From a virus, in the IMG/VR virus record IMGVR_UViG_3300046787_000855, positions 1 to 25,047 of that record: 25,047 bases of DNA. One strand, 5' to 3'. How positions within the stretch are numbered: position 1 is the first letter of the stretch; every line of letters starts with the position of its first letter. A model generated the notes under the pieces. It was not told where the DNA came from, ran no database searches, and worked only from the letters and a program-made list of their open reading frames with translations. This document shows, in pieces, positions 1 to 7,928 of the stretch. A program made the translations under genes and the position numbers.

Positions 1-108
1 AGTGTACGCCGTCATATTAAAGTGAGAAGCTATTTTTTCCTTGCCCATAACTTTGGCCAAATCTTCTACTTCTTGAATTTCCCATGGAGTGAATTTATCT
101 TTAATCAT
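1..108 (-). CDS. Partial hypothetical protein, possible helix-turn-helix N-terminus
   Basis: An open frame reads leftward from an ATG at 108-106 and leaves the window after 36 codons, so only the N-terminus is seen. It begins MIKDKFTPWE and continues with a charged helical stretch and KIASHFNMTAYT, which looks like the first helices of a helix-turn-helix (the 'K-I-A-x-H-F-x-M' pattern is common in DNA-binding proteins and in some small terminase subunits). No clear Shine-Dalgarno is visible. It is codirectional with the toxin-antitoxin pair to its right and opposite to the phage operon. The family cannot be fixed from 36 residues; a regulator or a small terminase are both possible. Confidence 0.5.
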   Translation of the reverse strand, partial: MIKDKFTPWEIQEVEDLAKVMGKEKIASHFNMTAYT

Positions 109-164
109 TGTTGCTTAGATATAGTATTCTAAAATCTTGTTTAATATCAAAAGTACTAATTATA

Positions 165-491
165 TTATTCCAAAGAAAACATTTCTATTAAAATATTAGA
201 AATATTTTTCTGTGTTGAAGAATGAACAACACCAAGCTTCTTAATCAGTCTTTTCTTATCTATAGTTCTAATTTGATCTAATAAAGCTAGATTTTCAACT
301 CCTTTAAAATCAAATTTTGTTCTAGTAGGCGTTTGAAAACCTTTAGTTGTTAACGGACAAACTATTATAGTATTCATCCAGTTCATCTCATTAGGTGAAA
401 TTATTATACAAGGTCTAGTTTTATTGATTTCACTACCAATAGTGGGATTTAAATTTAAAAGCCAGATATCGAATTGTTTTAAGTTAATCAC
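165..491 (-). CDS. mazF: PemK/MazF-type toxin (mRNA interferase)
   Basis: The protein of about 108 aa has the PemK/MazF signature: an N-terminal QFDIWLLNLNPTIGSE strand, then KTRPCIIISP, and a later CPLTTK segment. In the family the Arg of 'TRP' and the Thr of 'PLTT' sit at the RNA-cleavage site. Family members cut mRNA and stop growth until neutralised by the cognate antitoxin. I place the start at GTG 491-489, which overlaps the mazE stop as GTGATTAA; an upstream TTG at 503 is also in frame. The 8-nt overlap argues for translational coupling with mazE. Length and motifs look complete, so the gene is probably functional. Confidence 0.85.
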   Translation of the reverse strand: MINLKQFDIWLLNLNPTIGSEINKTRPCIIISPNEMNWMNTIIVCPLTTKGFQTPTRTKFDFKGVENLALLDQIRTIDKKRLIKKLGVVHSSTQKNISNILIEMFSLE

Positions 492-717
492 ACCATTTAC
501 CAATATCGCAATCTAAAAAATCTTCATCAGTATCTATATCATTGTTGTGTTCTAAAAAAAACTTATCCCATCCCTCACGTAATTTTTTCTTTAATGGCAC
601 GAGTTTAAGATAATTGTCACTTTCAATTAAGTCTAAACCATTTTCAAAATGATATTTATTTATAATATTTTTAGACAACCTTATTCCTTTAGAGTTACCT
701 ATATCAATTAATCGCAT
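484..717 (-). CDS. mazE: MazE/AbrB-type antitoxin
   Basis: A 77-aa protein starting MRLIDIGNSKGIRLSKNIINKY, the usual swapped-hairpin AbrB/MazE DNA-binding fold ('GNSKGIRL' is the family hallmark). The acidic C-terminus (NNDIDTDEDFLDCD) fits the part that wraps around and blocks the toxin. I chose ATG 717 because AGGTGG lies 5 nt upstream on the minus strand; an in-frame GTG at 726 lies inside that ribosome binding site and is less likely. It precedes and overlaps the toxin gene. Autoregulation is likely through the inverted repeat at 742-770. Confidence 0.85.
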   Translation of the reverse strand: MRLIDIGNSKGIRLSKNIINKYHFENGLDLIESDNYLKLVPLKKKLREGWDKFFLEHNNDIDTDEDFLDCDIGKWCD

Positions 718-741
718 ACAAACCACCTATTATTTACAATA

Positions 742-770
742 TAGAAGTAATTCTAAAGTAATTACTTCTA
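742..770. promoter_or_regulatory. Perfect 11-bp inverted repeat upstream of mazE, probable operator
   Basis: TAGAAGTAATT and AATTACTTCTA form perfect 11-bp arms around a 7-nt spacer, 25 nt upstream of the mazE ATG. MazE/AbrB antitoxins normally bind such palindromes over their own promoter. The position supports an autoregulatory operator. The symmetry is seen directly; binding is inferred. Confidence 0.6.
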
Positions 771-911
771 ATAGTCAATATCTCGGCCAGAATTAGCTCA
801 TTTAAGTTTTTTACAAAAGTGTCACTAGTTTATAACGATTCTTTTTTTCAGCTAGTACAAGCGGGTTTATAATTAAAGTTAGATAGTAATTTATTTAATT
901 TAAAGATACTG

Positions 912-1739
912 ATGCAAAAAAATAAAATTCTGGGGTCTGGTGTTTCTTATCCAATCTTCGAGGAAGCGCGTTATAGGAAACTGTTACTTGCCTTGGTAAA
1001 TGAGATCAAGTCTTATGTAATCAAGCTTATTCCAGGTAACAAGCAGTTTCTATTTTCTTTTAATGCAGCTCGAAGACAAGACGGCGTTGTAGATGATTTG
1101 GAACGTATATTAGATTCACTTAAGTTCTATGCAAGCTACAAAGTAGCTCAGGTAATTAAAGCTCTAACTGCTCAAGCTACAAGGGTTAATGTTTTTAATA
1201 ACCGAGCTGTCGCAAACTCATTAAGATTGCCTGTTGCATCCGCTACTCTTACCCAGCCTAAAATCATAACTAATGAGCTTGGCATGTGGGTAGCTGAAAA
1301 TTCAAGGCTCATTAAGACTATACCAGAGCGGTTGCTGGATAGAGTAGAAGCCGTTGTATACGATGCTATTAGAAGCGGGGAAAGCCCAGCTAGCTTAAGC
1401 AATAACTTAAAAAAAGTTTTTAATATCACTAAAAATAGAGCCAAGATAATTGCTAGAGATCAAATTGCTAAACTAAATGGGAATTTAACAAGAGCAAGAA
1501 ACTTGGCTCTTGGTATTACCCAGTATCAATGGCTAACAAGTAGGGATGAGCGAGTTAGGCATTCTCACGAAGTATTAGAGAGTAAAATATGTTCTTGGAA
1601 CAATGAGACTTTATATAAAAACGAACCTAATTCTAGTAGCTGGAAGAAAAGAACTTCTCTTGGAGCCGTTACCAAACATCCAGGGCAAGACATAATGTGT
1701 AGATGTACATCCCTTGCAATTATAGGAGGTTTAGCATGA
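912..1739 (+). CDS. Phage minor head protein, Mu gpF / SPP1 gp7-like
   Basis: A 275-aa protein whose C-terminal half carries the Mu-F domain: 'TSRDERVRHSHEVLE' (about residues 211-225) and, near the end, 'HPGQDIMCRC'. The conserved Arg/His and Cys residues of this family are all present. These proteins bind the portal and help start head assembly or DNA ejection. The N-terminus (SYPIFEEARYRKLLLALV) resembles family members, so the start seems right although the ribosome binding site is weak. A poor promoter-like pair (TTTACA at 810, TATAAC at 831, 15-nt spacer) lies upstream. It is the first gene of the rightward phage operon. The portal and terminase genes that usually precede it are absent. 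The next gene overlaps its stop by 4 nt (ATGA). Confidence 0.85.
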   Translation: MQKNKILGSGVSYPIFEEARYRKLLLALVNEIKSYVIKLIPGNKQFLFSFNAARRQDGVVDDLERILDSLKFYASYKVAQVIKALTAQATRVNVFNNRAVANSLRLPVASATLTQPKIITNELGMWVAENSRLIKTIPERLLDRVEAVVYDAIRSGESPASLSNNLKKVFNITKNRAKIIARDQIAKLNGNLTRARNLALGITQYQWLTSRDERVRHSHEVLESKICSWNNETLYKNEPNSSSWKKRTSLGAVTKHPGQDIMCRCTSLAIIGGLA

Positions 1740-2869
1740 TAGCAGAGCAGGCTACTCGGTATGACACATTTCGGATTCCAAAAGTTCAAAAAACTAAGGA
1801 AGGATACTTAAGGGGTGATGCAGTCGGTTCTAGGGCAGGTGTTTTTGTTTATTACAATCTTGATGGAAGTATTCGAAGAGAACTCAGGCATCCTGATGAT
1901 ATCTTTACAAAGACAAGTCTAGATACGCTTAAAATGATACCTGTTACTCTTGACCACCCAAGTGAATTTGTAAATTCAGAAAATGCCACTTATTTACAGA
2001 AGGGTTATACGGGCGAAACCATACAGGTGCAGGACGGCAAAATCATTACTTCCCTAACAATAACTAGTCAAGATGCAATAGACGATATTCTAAAAGGCAA
2101 ATGTGTTGAGTTGTCTTATGGGTATGAGGTTACGCTTGTTAAAGAAGACGGAGTATATAACGGAGAGAAGTATGATTATCGCCAAACTAATCCCGTATAC
2201 AACCACTTGGCTCTTGTTGCAGAAGGCAGAGCGGGGCATGACGCTAGGGTCAGGTTTGATAATCAAAGTTCAAAAGCGATATTTGAATGTCGATTTGACG
2301 AGAATAAATCAATTAACAATAAAGAGGTAGGTATGTCTGATAATAAGACAGAAAATAAAGTAGAGAATAACGACTCTGCAGAAATGCTCAAAGTTAGGTT
2401 TGATGCAGTAACTGCTGAGAAAGAACTATTAAAAAACCAACTAACTCAAAGTGAGCTAAAACTTGACGCTTTAGAGAAGTCATTAACTAAACTGAGTGAT
2501 GATTTAGCTCTTGAGAAGAAAAAAAGCGATCCAGAAGTTAGAGCTAAGGAAACTATGGATAGGGTCGAGATGCTGGCAAGATCAGCTCCTTATATTGATA
2601 TAGAGGCCTATATTCACCATTCTGATAGAGACATAATGATTGCCGCTATTAATGCCGATCGCACCGACTCCATTAACTTTAGTGACAGAAGCGATGAATA
2701 TGTCAAAGGTATGTTTGAGACTTTAATCGGGTCAAGTTATAAGGCCGATAAGATAGACACGAAAGCAGTATTTGGAGTGCTTGCTCAAAAATGCGATACA
2801 TCAAGAGTAAAATCACCTTCGAGTGATTTGTTTAAACAACTAGATGCTAGATATAACAAAGGTAAATAA
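1736..2869 (+). CDS. DUF2213 phage protein: prohead protease-like domain with scaffold-like C-terminus
   Basis: I place the start at ATG 1736, with AGGAGG seven to twelve nt upstream, giving 377 aa; the ATG at 1703 lies inside the previous gene. Residues about 8-175 match DUF2213, a head-maturation protease-like family: His74 in 'TLDHP', Ser127 in 'ELSYGYE' and His157 in 'YNHLALV' sit where herpes/HK97-type prohead proteases have catalytic residues. Residues from about 200 on change to a hydrophilic, coiled-coil-like stretch rich in Lys, Glu and Asp, as in scaffolds. The head position (after MuF, before cement and capsid) fits a protease-scaffold. Catalytic roles are by analogy only. A strong internal start is annotated separately. 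Confidence 0.8.
   Translation: MIAEQATRYDTFRIPKVQKTKEGYLRGDAVGSRAGVFVYYNLDGSIRRELRHPDDIFTKTSLDTLKMIPVTLDHPSEFVNSENATYLQKGYTGETIQVQDGKIITSLTITSQDAIDDILKGKCVELSYGYEVTLVKEDGVYNGEKYDYRQTNPVYNHLALVAEGRAGHDARVRFDNQSSKAIFECRFDENKSINNKEVGMSDNKTENKVENNDSAEMLKVRFDAVTAEKELLKNQLTQSELKLDALEKSLTKLSDDLALEKKKSDPEVRAKETMDRVEMLARSAPYIDIEAYIHHSDRDIMIAAINADRTDSINFSDRSDEYVKGMFETLIGSSYKADKIDTKAVFGVLAQKCDTSRVKSPSSDLFKQLDARYNKGK
2333..2869 (+). CDS. Candidate nested scaffold protein from internal start
   Basis: ATG 2333 is in frame with the DUF2213 gene and is preceded by AGAGG with a 5-nt spacer, one of the best ribosome binding sites in the operon. Translation from here would give a separate 178-aa protein (MSDNKTENK...) consisting only of the hydrophilic, coiled-coil C-terminal part. 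The known parallel is lambda C/Nu3, where the scaffold is translated from inside the protease gene in the same frame. The junction between the protease-like domain and the charged region falls just before this start. Use of the site is inferred, not shown. Confidence 0.55.
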   Translation: MSDNKTENKVENNDSAEMLKVRFDAVTAEKELLKNQLTQSELKLDALEKSLTKLSDDLALEKKKSDPEVRAKETMDRVEMLARSAPYIDIEAYIHHSDRDIMIAAINADRTDSINFSDRSDEYVKGMFETLIGSSYKADKIDTKAVFGVLAQKCDTSRVKSPSSDLFKQLDARYNKGK

Positions 2870-2870
2870 T

Positions 2871-3440
2871 ATGCAAATAGATTACACAAATTCTTTAGAT
2901 TCAGGACCATTAGTATTAGGTCAAGTATATGATACTAGCCTTGCTCAAGTAGATGGTTTTATGGCAGAAGAAAGTATACCTTTCGGTGCTTTTGTCCAGT
3001 ATGGAAGTACTGTTGCTGTAAGCCAGAGTACATCTGCTCCATTAATCAAAAAACTCACAACAACTGGTAAGTTTATAGGTATAGCAGTTAGAGATATGAA
3101 TCAACCAGTAGGCGGTACTCTTGCCACTGCCGGCGGAGTAGCTGCTGGAACAGATACTGCAATGACTACAATTACAACAGCACTTGAGTCCTATCCTATA
3201 GGAGCAGGAGTATCTGTTATGAGATTAGGGAGGGTGTCGATTATGATTCCGACAGGCACAGTAATGACTAATGCGGCAATAGGAGCAACCTTAGTATGGA
3301 ATGCTACAACATCTGCAATGACTTTTTCAGCTTTGCCTATTTCGCCTGAGGTATTAGCAACAGCCATTAACATCGGAACTCTTGTAACTATGCCAGTTGC
3401 TGGGCAACTAGCAGTCGTTCAAATCAATGAATTAGTTTAA
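2871..3440 (+). CDS. Phage head cement/decoration protein (Gp24-like)
   Basis: A 189-aa protein starting MQIDYTNSLDSG one base after the previous stop. It is Gly/Ala/Thr/Val-rich and beta-predicted, with repeated hydrophobic strands and a C-terminal 'AVVQINELV'. Placement directly before the major capsid gene and the sequence style (early 'FGAFVQYG' segment, then 'KFIGIAVRD', as in structural cement proteins) indicate a capsid-stabilising decoration protein. The weak ribosome binding site (AAAGGT) and the one-base gap suggest coupled translation. The family assignment is by recognition of the pattern; an alternative is another small head structural protein. Confidence 0.65.
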   Translation: MQIDYTNSLDSGPLVLGQVYDTSLAQVDGFMAEESIPFGAFVQYGSTVAVSQSTSAPLIKKLTTTGKFIGIAVRDMNQPVGGTLATAGGVAAGTDTAMTTITTALESYPIGAGVSVMRLGRVSIMIPTGTVMTNAAIGATLVWNATTSAMTFSALPISPEVLATAINIGTLVTMPVAGQLAVVQINELV

Positions 3441-3452
3441 ATTAGGTAATAT

Positions 3453-4415
3453 ATGAACAATAATATTCCAAGGTTTACTTCCCCTTCTTATGGAAGTAGT
3501 TCAACAACTAGGATTGATGCTAATGCAAGCGTGTTTTTTGCAAATATGCTTACAATGTATGATCCGAAGATATTTGAAACTATCAAAACTCCATTAACGG
3601 CGTTTGATATTTTTAAAGTCAAACCAATTGCTCCACATGATAAAATCTATACATACAATATGTATGAAGGTTTTGGTAAATCAAAATATGCCTCGGCAAA
3701 AAACGGCAAAAACAATGATATGCCGTATGTAAGTGTTAACGGTCAACAGTTCTCATCAAAAATAGATGATGTTTACTGCGCGGTAGCTTTTAGCAGAGCT
3801 GATATGGCAGCCTCACAAGCAACTCAATTTGATGTTATTACGGCATTACAAAGACAAGCATGGCGTTCAAATTATGAGGCGATGAATAGAACTTGTTTTT
3901 TTGGTAACAAAGAAGTCGGACTTGGTGGATTACTGAATAATCCTTTTGTTAAAGGTGCTAATGCGGAAAGCCCGGTAGCCAATAACTGGTCTTTATCAAC
4001 AACGACTGCGCAAATGATTTATGACGATCTGCTCAATTCTTATAATACAATTTTAGATAGCACGAGAGGAAACTTAATGCCTAATATCGCATTATGTTCT
4101 CCTGCTACATATAATATTTTAAGTAAAAAGATTTTTAATACTTTTAACGGACTAACTTTAAAAGAGCAGTTTGAAGGAGATAATAGTATTACCTTAAAAT
4201 CTTGCCCCGAACTAAGACAAGTGTTTACAGGCGGTAAAGACGGTTTTGTTCTACTCAATAATGATTCTGACTATATAGAGCATATAGTATCTGAATTATT
4301 CACGATATTACCACCAGAGGCAAAAGGCTTAGAGTTTGAATCTCTATGTGTTTCAAGACATGGTGGATTGGTTATCAGGCAGCCTATGTCAATCTGTATT
4401 AGACGTATGGTTTAA
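3453..4415 (+). CDS. Major capsid protein, DUF2184 family
   Basis: A 320-aa protein with features of the DUF2184 major capsid family: N-terminal arm, 'SVNGQQFSSKIDDVYCAVAFSRADM' region (E-loop/P-domain boundary), 'AMNRTCFFGN...GLGGLLNN' typical of HK97-fold capsids of this group, and a C-terminal 'RHGGLVIRQPMSICIRR'. The length matches family members, so the protein appears intact. It would form the icosahedral shell with the cement protein encoded just upstream and be processed or ordered by the protease-scaffold gene product. Confidence 0.85.
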   Translation: MNNNIPRFTSPSYGSSSTTRIDANASVFFANMLTMYDPKIFETIKTPLTAFDIFKVKPIAPHDKIYTYNMYEGFGKSKYASAKNGKNNDMPYVSVNGQQFSSKIDDVYCAVAFSRADMAASQATQFDVITALQRQAWRSNYEAMNRTCFFGNKEVGLGGLLNNPFVKGANAESPVANNWSLSTTTAQMIYDDLLNSYNTILDSTRGNLMPNIALCSPATYNILSKKIFNTFNGLTLKEQFEGDNSITLKSCPELRQVFTGGKDGFVLLNNDSDYIEHIVSELFTILPPEAKGLEFESLCVSRHGGLVIRQPMSICIRRMV

Positions 4416-4435
4416 TAAAATATTAAGAGTATAAA

Positions 4436-4720
4436 ATGATGCAAGAAATACAAGAGATCAAAGATCAGATTTACAAAGATTCCATACTTTTAAATAGTTT
4501 GTTTAATAATATTAGTTTCAATTTGTACGAATGTGCAGAGAACGAATATGACAAAGAAGCTATCAGGAGCGTTCAAAGAATAATCGAACAACAGATGGTT
4601 AGAAATATGGTAAAGATTTATGAAACTCCCACAGAGGATCAGGAGGTAAATTTACTCAAAACTTCAGTTGTTCAAGAAGATGAGCAACCTAAAGCGATTG
4701 AAGACAAATCTGACTTGTAA
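4436..4720 (+). CDS. Small hypothetical head-region phage protein
   Basis: A 94-aa acidic, helical protein (MMQEIQEIKDQIYKDS...) between the capsid and the DUF4054 connector gene. AAGAG lies 6 nt before the ATG at 4436. I do not recognise a family. It has no membrane segment and its last 30 residues are charged and probably disordered. Location suggests a head-completion or capsid accessory role, but this rests on context only. Confidence 0.6.
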   Translation: MMQEIQEIKDQIYKDSILLNSLFNNISFNLYECAENEYDKEAIRSVQRIIEQQMVRNMVKIYETPTEDQEVNLLKTSVVQEDEQPKAIEDKSDL

Positions 4721-4725
4721 ATAAA

Positions 4726-5085
4726 ATGGATTTATTAACTCGTTTCAAAGCTAATGCCGATGAGTTTAAAGATATCGGTGATGACGTGATCTCTCTCTAC
4801 TTAGAGATGGCTGGTAGCTTAATTACTCAAAATATTTGGCCACAAGTAGTTAGAGACGAGTTAATAACCTATTTAGCCGCTCATAAAATAGATTTGTCAT
4901 TAAAGCGAAAAGGATCAGGTGGGCAGGTAACTTCTATATCAGAAGGAAAGCTAAATATTCATTACGCAGTGAACAATAATATTAAGTCAGAATATGACAT
5001 GTCCAGTTATGGGCGTCAGTACAAATTATTACGTGATAGCGTAACTATAGCGCCTATGACAAGGAGTTGTATCAGGTGGTGGTAA
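4726..5085 (+). CDS. DUF4054 head-tail connector protein
   Basis: A 119-aa protein matching the DUF4054 pattern: an N-terminal helical domain, 'YLAAHKIDLSLKRKGSGGQVTSISEGKLNIHYA', and a C-terminal 'SSYGRQYKLLRDS...' that precedes the terminal 'IRWW'. DUF4054 proteins lie after capsid genes and serve as adaptor proteins joining the portal to the neck. It starts five bases after the previous stop and overlaps the next gene by about 10 nt, consistent with coupled neck gene expression. Confidence 0.75.
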   Translation: MDLLTRFKANADEFKDIGDDVISLYLEMAGSLITQNIWPQVVRDELITYLAAHKIDLSLKRKGSGGQVTSISEGKLNIHYAVNNNIKSEYDMSSYGRQYKLLRDSVTIAPMTRSCIRWW

Positions 5086-5528
5086 AGGATATTGATAAAG
5101 GTTTTAGAGGCTTTGATAAATTATTAAAAGAACTAAGTAAAAAGTCTTTAAAAGCCGGAATATTTAGTGATGCAGGAGTTAACCCCAAAACGGGTCAGTA
5201 TATAGCAGATTATGCCAAGTTCAACGAGTTTGGGACAAGCAAAATACCTGCAAGACCTTTCTTAAGAACTACGGCTGATGAGCAAGAAGCAAAGTGGCAA
5301 AGTCAAATGGATAAGATTGTTACTTTAGCTATTAGTAATCAAGAACAAGATGTTGATGTGCTTCTCGGAAGAATGGGGGAATTAGTGGTTAATGATATTA
5401 AAGAGAAAATTTCTAGTAACATGCCTCCGCCAAATGCCGAGGCTACGAAAGCAAGAAAGAAAAGTAGCAAAACTCTGATTGATACAGGAGCTATGAGAGC
5501 AAGTGTTACTTACAAAATTGAGAATTAA
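5076..5528 (+). CDS. Neck/tail-completion protein, HK97 gp10-like
   Basis: About 150 aa with the hallmark of gp10-like proteins: 'YAKFNEFGTSKIPARPFLR' (residue about 46-64), then an amphipathic helix and 'LIDTGAMRASVTYKI' at the C-terminus. Family members complete the tail end or neck. I chose GTG 5076 as start because AAGGAG at 5061-5066 lies 9 nt upstream; the in-frame TTG at 5067 touches that site and is too close. The start overlaps the end of the DUF4054 gene. Confidence 0.75.
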   Translation: MVVKDIDKGFRGFDKLLKELSKKSLKAGIFSDAGVNPKTGQYIADYAKFNEFGTSKIPARPFLRTTADEQEAKWQSQMDKIVTLAISNQEQDVDVLLGRMGELVVNDIKEKISSNMPPPNAEATKARKKSSKTLIDTGAMRASVTYKIEN

Positions 5529-5555
5529 AACCAAGGGGTTAAAGTTTGGAGTTAA

Positions 5556-5912
5556 ATGTTTGATGTTTTTAGAAGAAATTTAACAGTTACAAGAAAGGCA
5601 CTTGGTTCTTACATAAATGGATTATGGGTTGAGACCCAAGAAGATACTAGTTTTACTATCAAAGCCAGCGTGCAAGCTACTGATGCAGAAATTCTACAAA
5701 CACTGCCAGAAGGGTATAGAACAAAGGAAAGTTATACTTTGTTTACAAGTAGCAAATTACAGACCTCAGTGGTCAGCAAGACAAACCCTGATGTAGTTAC
5801 TATAGAAGATGAACCTTATCAAGTAGTAAGGGTTACTCCTTGGAAGAACTTAAGTTATCCAACGGCTCATTATGAAATATTAGTTGTAAGAGAGAATGTA
5901 GATGTTAATTAG
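5556..5912 (+). CDS. Probable head-closure (stopper) protein
   Basis: A 118-aa beta-rich protein with 'QATDAEILQTLPEGYRTKESYTLFT' and 'YQVVRVTPWKN...AHYEILVVR', a pattern of neck stopper proteins in contractile-tail phages of this type. GGAG lies about 6 nt before the ATG. It overlaps the tail terminator gene by 11 nt. Function is from pattern and gene order. Confidence 0.65.
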   Translation: MFDVFRRNLTVTRKALGSYINGLWVETQEDTSFTIKASVQATDAEILQTLPEGYRTKESYTLFTSSKLQTSVVSKTNPDVVTIEDEPYQVVRVTPWKNLSYPTAHYEILVVRENVDVN

Positions 5913-6417
5913 CGAAATATACAAAAGATTATATGATTTTACTTTAGTAGCTACTGGCTATGAGCCGAGCAAAATTATTATTGCTAATCAATCTACGCCT
6001 CGTCCTAAAAAGCCGTTTATCACCATCAGTGCTAGTTCATTTAAAAACATAGGCACGCCGATAATAAAAAAACTTGATGATATAGGCTTGCAAGAAATAA
6101 CAGTTTCGATGGTATTTACGGCTAGTTTTCAAGCTTTTAGTGATGTTTTGCATGAAGCGGAAGACGTGCTTGGTACTTTATATATTAAGTTTGCGACAGA
6201 ATTACAAAATGATGTTTTTAAAGGCGATTTAGCCCTACTTCGAACATTAAAAAACGTGACTGCTATTCCAGCCGCTTTAAATGAGCAGATAGAAAGCAGA
6301 GCGATGCTGGATTTAGAAATAGGATTTAACAAAGTTACGAAGCATCAGGTTGGATTGATTGAACATTTATATCTTACCGATACTCGCTTGAACAAAGAAT
6401 ATATTATAAATAAATAG
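5902..6417 (+). CDS. Neck/tail terminator protein, LIC_12616-like
   Basis: A 171-aa protein directly before the sheath gene. The middle portion 'RPKKPFITISASSF' followed by alternating strands ('LQEITVSMVFTASFQAFSDVLHEAEDVL') is typical of LIC_12616-type phage neck terminators, which cap the tail tube and join it to the neck. The ending (LTDTRLNKEYIINK) is hydrophilic. Assigned from pattern and position. Confidence 0.7.
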   Translation: MLISEIYKRLYDFTLVATGYEPSKIIIANQSTPRPKKPFITISASSFKNIGTPIIKKLDDIGLQEITVSMVFTASFQAFSDVLHEAEDVLGTLYIKFATELQNDVFKGDLALLRTLKNVTAIPAALNEQIESRAMLDLEIGFNKVTKHQVGLIEHLYLTDTRLNKEYIINK

Positions 6418-6426
6418 AGAATTAAT

Positions 6427-7476
6427 ATGACCCTGATAGATAATTACATTAATATTAAGATTACAAGAGGAACTATAGGAGTTAACTCTTCCTCGTTAAA
6501 TACCTTATTAATTATTGGCGATACTAAGAAAGCGGTAGCAGAAAGTACGCTACCTTTAGTAAAGTCTTACGGCAGTTTAGCGGAAGTTGCATTCGATTAT
6601 ACTAATACGGCTAATCCAGAATATAAGGCAGCAGCTTCATATTTTGGACAAGATGTAAAACCTACAAAACTGCTGATCGGAAGAGTAATAGGCACGCAAA
6701 TTACCGATACTTTTGCAGCGGCTTATCCAAAAATTGCTTTAGCAAATAATGATTTTTACGGCGTTGTCATAACAAGTAAAGTAGAAGCCGATCAATTAGC
6801 AATAGCCGGCTTAGTAGAAGCAGGTAATAAGATTTTTGGGGTTTCTAATGAAAATGTAATAATGCTAGATGGAGGCGATACCAATAGTCTAGCTTATAAA
6901 ACAAAAAACTTAAATCTTTTACGTACTTACGTTACGTATAATGGATTAGCGGCTAACACTTACCCAGAAGCCGCATGGACTGGCAAAATGTTTTCTAAAG
7001 ATGCAGGATCTGCTACTTGGGCATATAAAAATTTAAGCGGAGTTGTGGCAGACAAACTAACAAGTAGCAACGTTACAGGCTTGCAAACCAATAACTGTAA
7101 TTTCTATGTTTCATTTGGCGGCGTAGATTCCATGTTTGATGGTAAAACGGCAGTAGGCGAGTTTATTGATATAGTACAAGGAAGTGATTGGTTAACAGCT
7201 AATATGCAAGCTAAAATTGCCAATGCTTTTTTAAATACCGATAAAATTCCTATGACTAATCAAGGTATCGGTATCTTAGAGAATATGGTAAGAGCGTCTT
7301 TAAATGAAGCTTCCGAGAGAAATATTATTGACAGGCAAAGTATCATTGTAACCGTACCCGATGTTTTAGCTGTTACTCCAGCGGATAGATTGGCTAGAAA
7401 AATAAATATTAGTTTCGAGGCAAGGTTAAGCGGAGCAATACATATAGTCGGTATTAAAGGGACTGTCTCAGTATAA
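6427..7476 (+). CDS. Contractile tail sheath protein, DUF3383 family
   Basis: A 349-aa protein recognised as DUF3383, the sheath of simple myophages: N-terminal 'DNYINIKITRG...NTLLIIGD', then 'PEYKAAASYFGQ..KPTKLLIGRV' and a C-terminal beta domain ending 'GAIHIVGIKGTVSV'. Sheath subunits stack round the tube and contract on infection. The size is small for a sheath, fitting a minimal contractile tail. It is followed 26 nt later by the tube gene. The sequence looks complete. Confidence 0.85.
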   Translation: MTLIDNYINIKITRGTIGVNSSSLNTLLIIGDTKKAVAESTLPLVKSYGSLAEVAFDYTNTANPEYKAAASYFGQDVKPTKLLIGRVIGTQITDTFAAAYPKIALANNDFYGVVITSKVEADQLAIAGLVEAGNKIFGVSNENVIMLDGGDTNSLAYKTKNLNLLRTYVTYNGLAANTYPEAAWTGKMFSKDAGSATWAYKNLSGVVADKLTSSNVTGLQTNNCNFYVSFGGVDSMFDGKTAVGEFIDIVQGSDWLTANMQAKIANAFLNTDKIPMTNQGIGILENMVRASLNEASERNIIDRQSIIVTVPDVLAVTPADRLARKINISFEARLSGAIHIVGIKGTVSV

Positions 7477-7502
7477 AATAATAAATATATAGGTAAATTA
7501 TT

Positions 7503-7928
7503 ATGGCTATAAAAGTATATGATCCTACTCAAGTGGGCGTGATTGTTGGAACATCGCCAATAAATGGCTTTGCAGAGGATTCTATGATTACTATTGAAAT
7601 GGAAGATCCACAGTATGTTGTTGCTACTGATATAAGTGGCTCTCCGACAAGATTTAAAACAAACAAAGCTCTTGCGAAAGTAACTATCAGACTTACTCAA
7701 ACATCTCCTTCAAATGATTTATTAAGCAGTTATGTTGAGCTAGATAGAATAAATAATGCAGGTGTTTTTCCATTAATGATAAAAGATAATAACGGAACGT
7801 CCTTGTTTACTAGTACGGCAGCTTTTGTTGAGCAAGTACCAAGTGTAGAGTTTGCTAATGAAAACAAGAACCGTGAATGGGTTATTAAAGCAACTAATGT
7901 AGTCAAATTTATTGGAGGTCTTAAATGA
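7503..7928 (+). CDS. Tail tube protein, DUF3277 family
   Basis: A 141-aa protein that fits DUF3277 tube proteins: 'PINGFAEDSMITIEMEDP', 'RFKTNKALAKVTIRLTQTSPSNDLLS' and the terminal 'WVIKATNVVKFIGG'. It forms the inner tube of the contractile tail and pairs with the sheath gene upstream. Its stop is overlapped by the next start (ATGA). Confidence 0.85.
   Translation: MAIKVYDPTQVGVIVGTSPINGFAEDSMITIEMEDPQYVVATDISGSPTRFKTNKALAKVTIRLTQTSPSNDLLSSYVELDRINNAGVFPLMIKDNNGTSLFTSTAAFVEQVPSVEFANENKNREWVIKATNVVKFIGGLK

Noticed and set aside
1703-1735. Upstream ATG start for the DUF2213 gene
   Set aside because: It lies in the minor head gene; AGGAGG directs ATG 1736 instead.
7260-7700. 146-aa minus-strand frame over sheath and tube genes
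   Set aside because: Crosses two confident genes and the intergenic gap, with low-complexity composition; no start signal.
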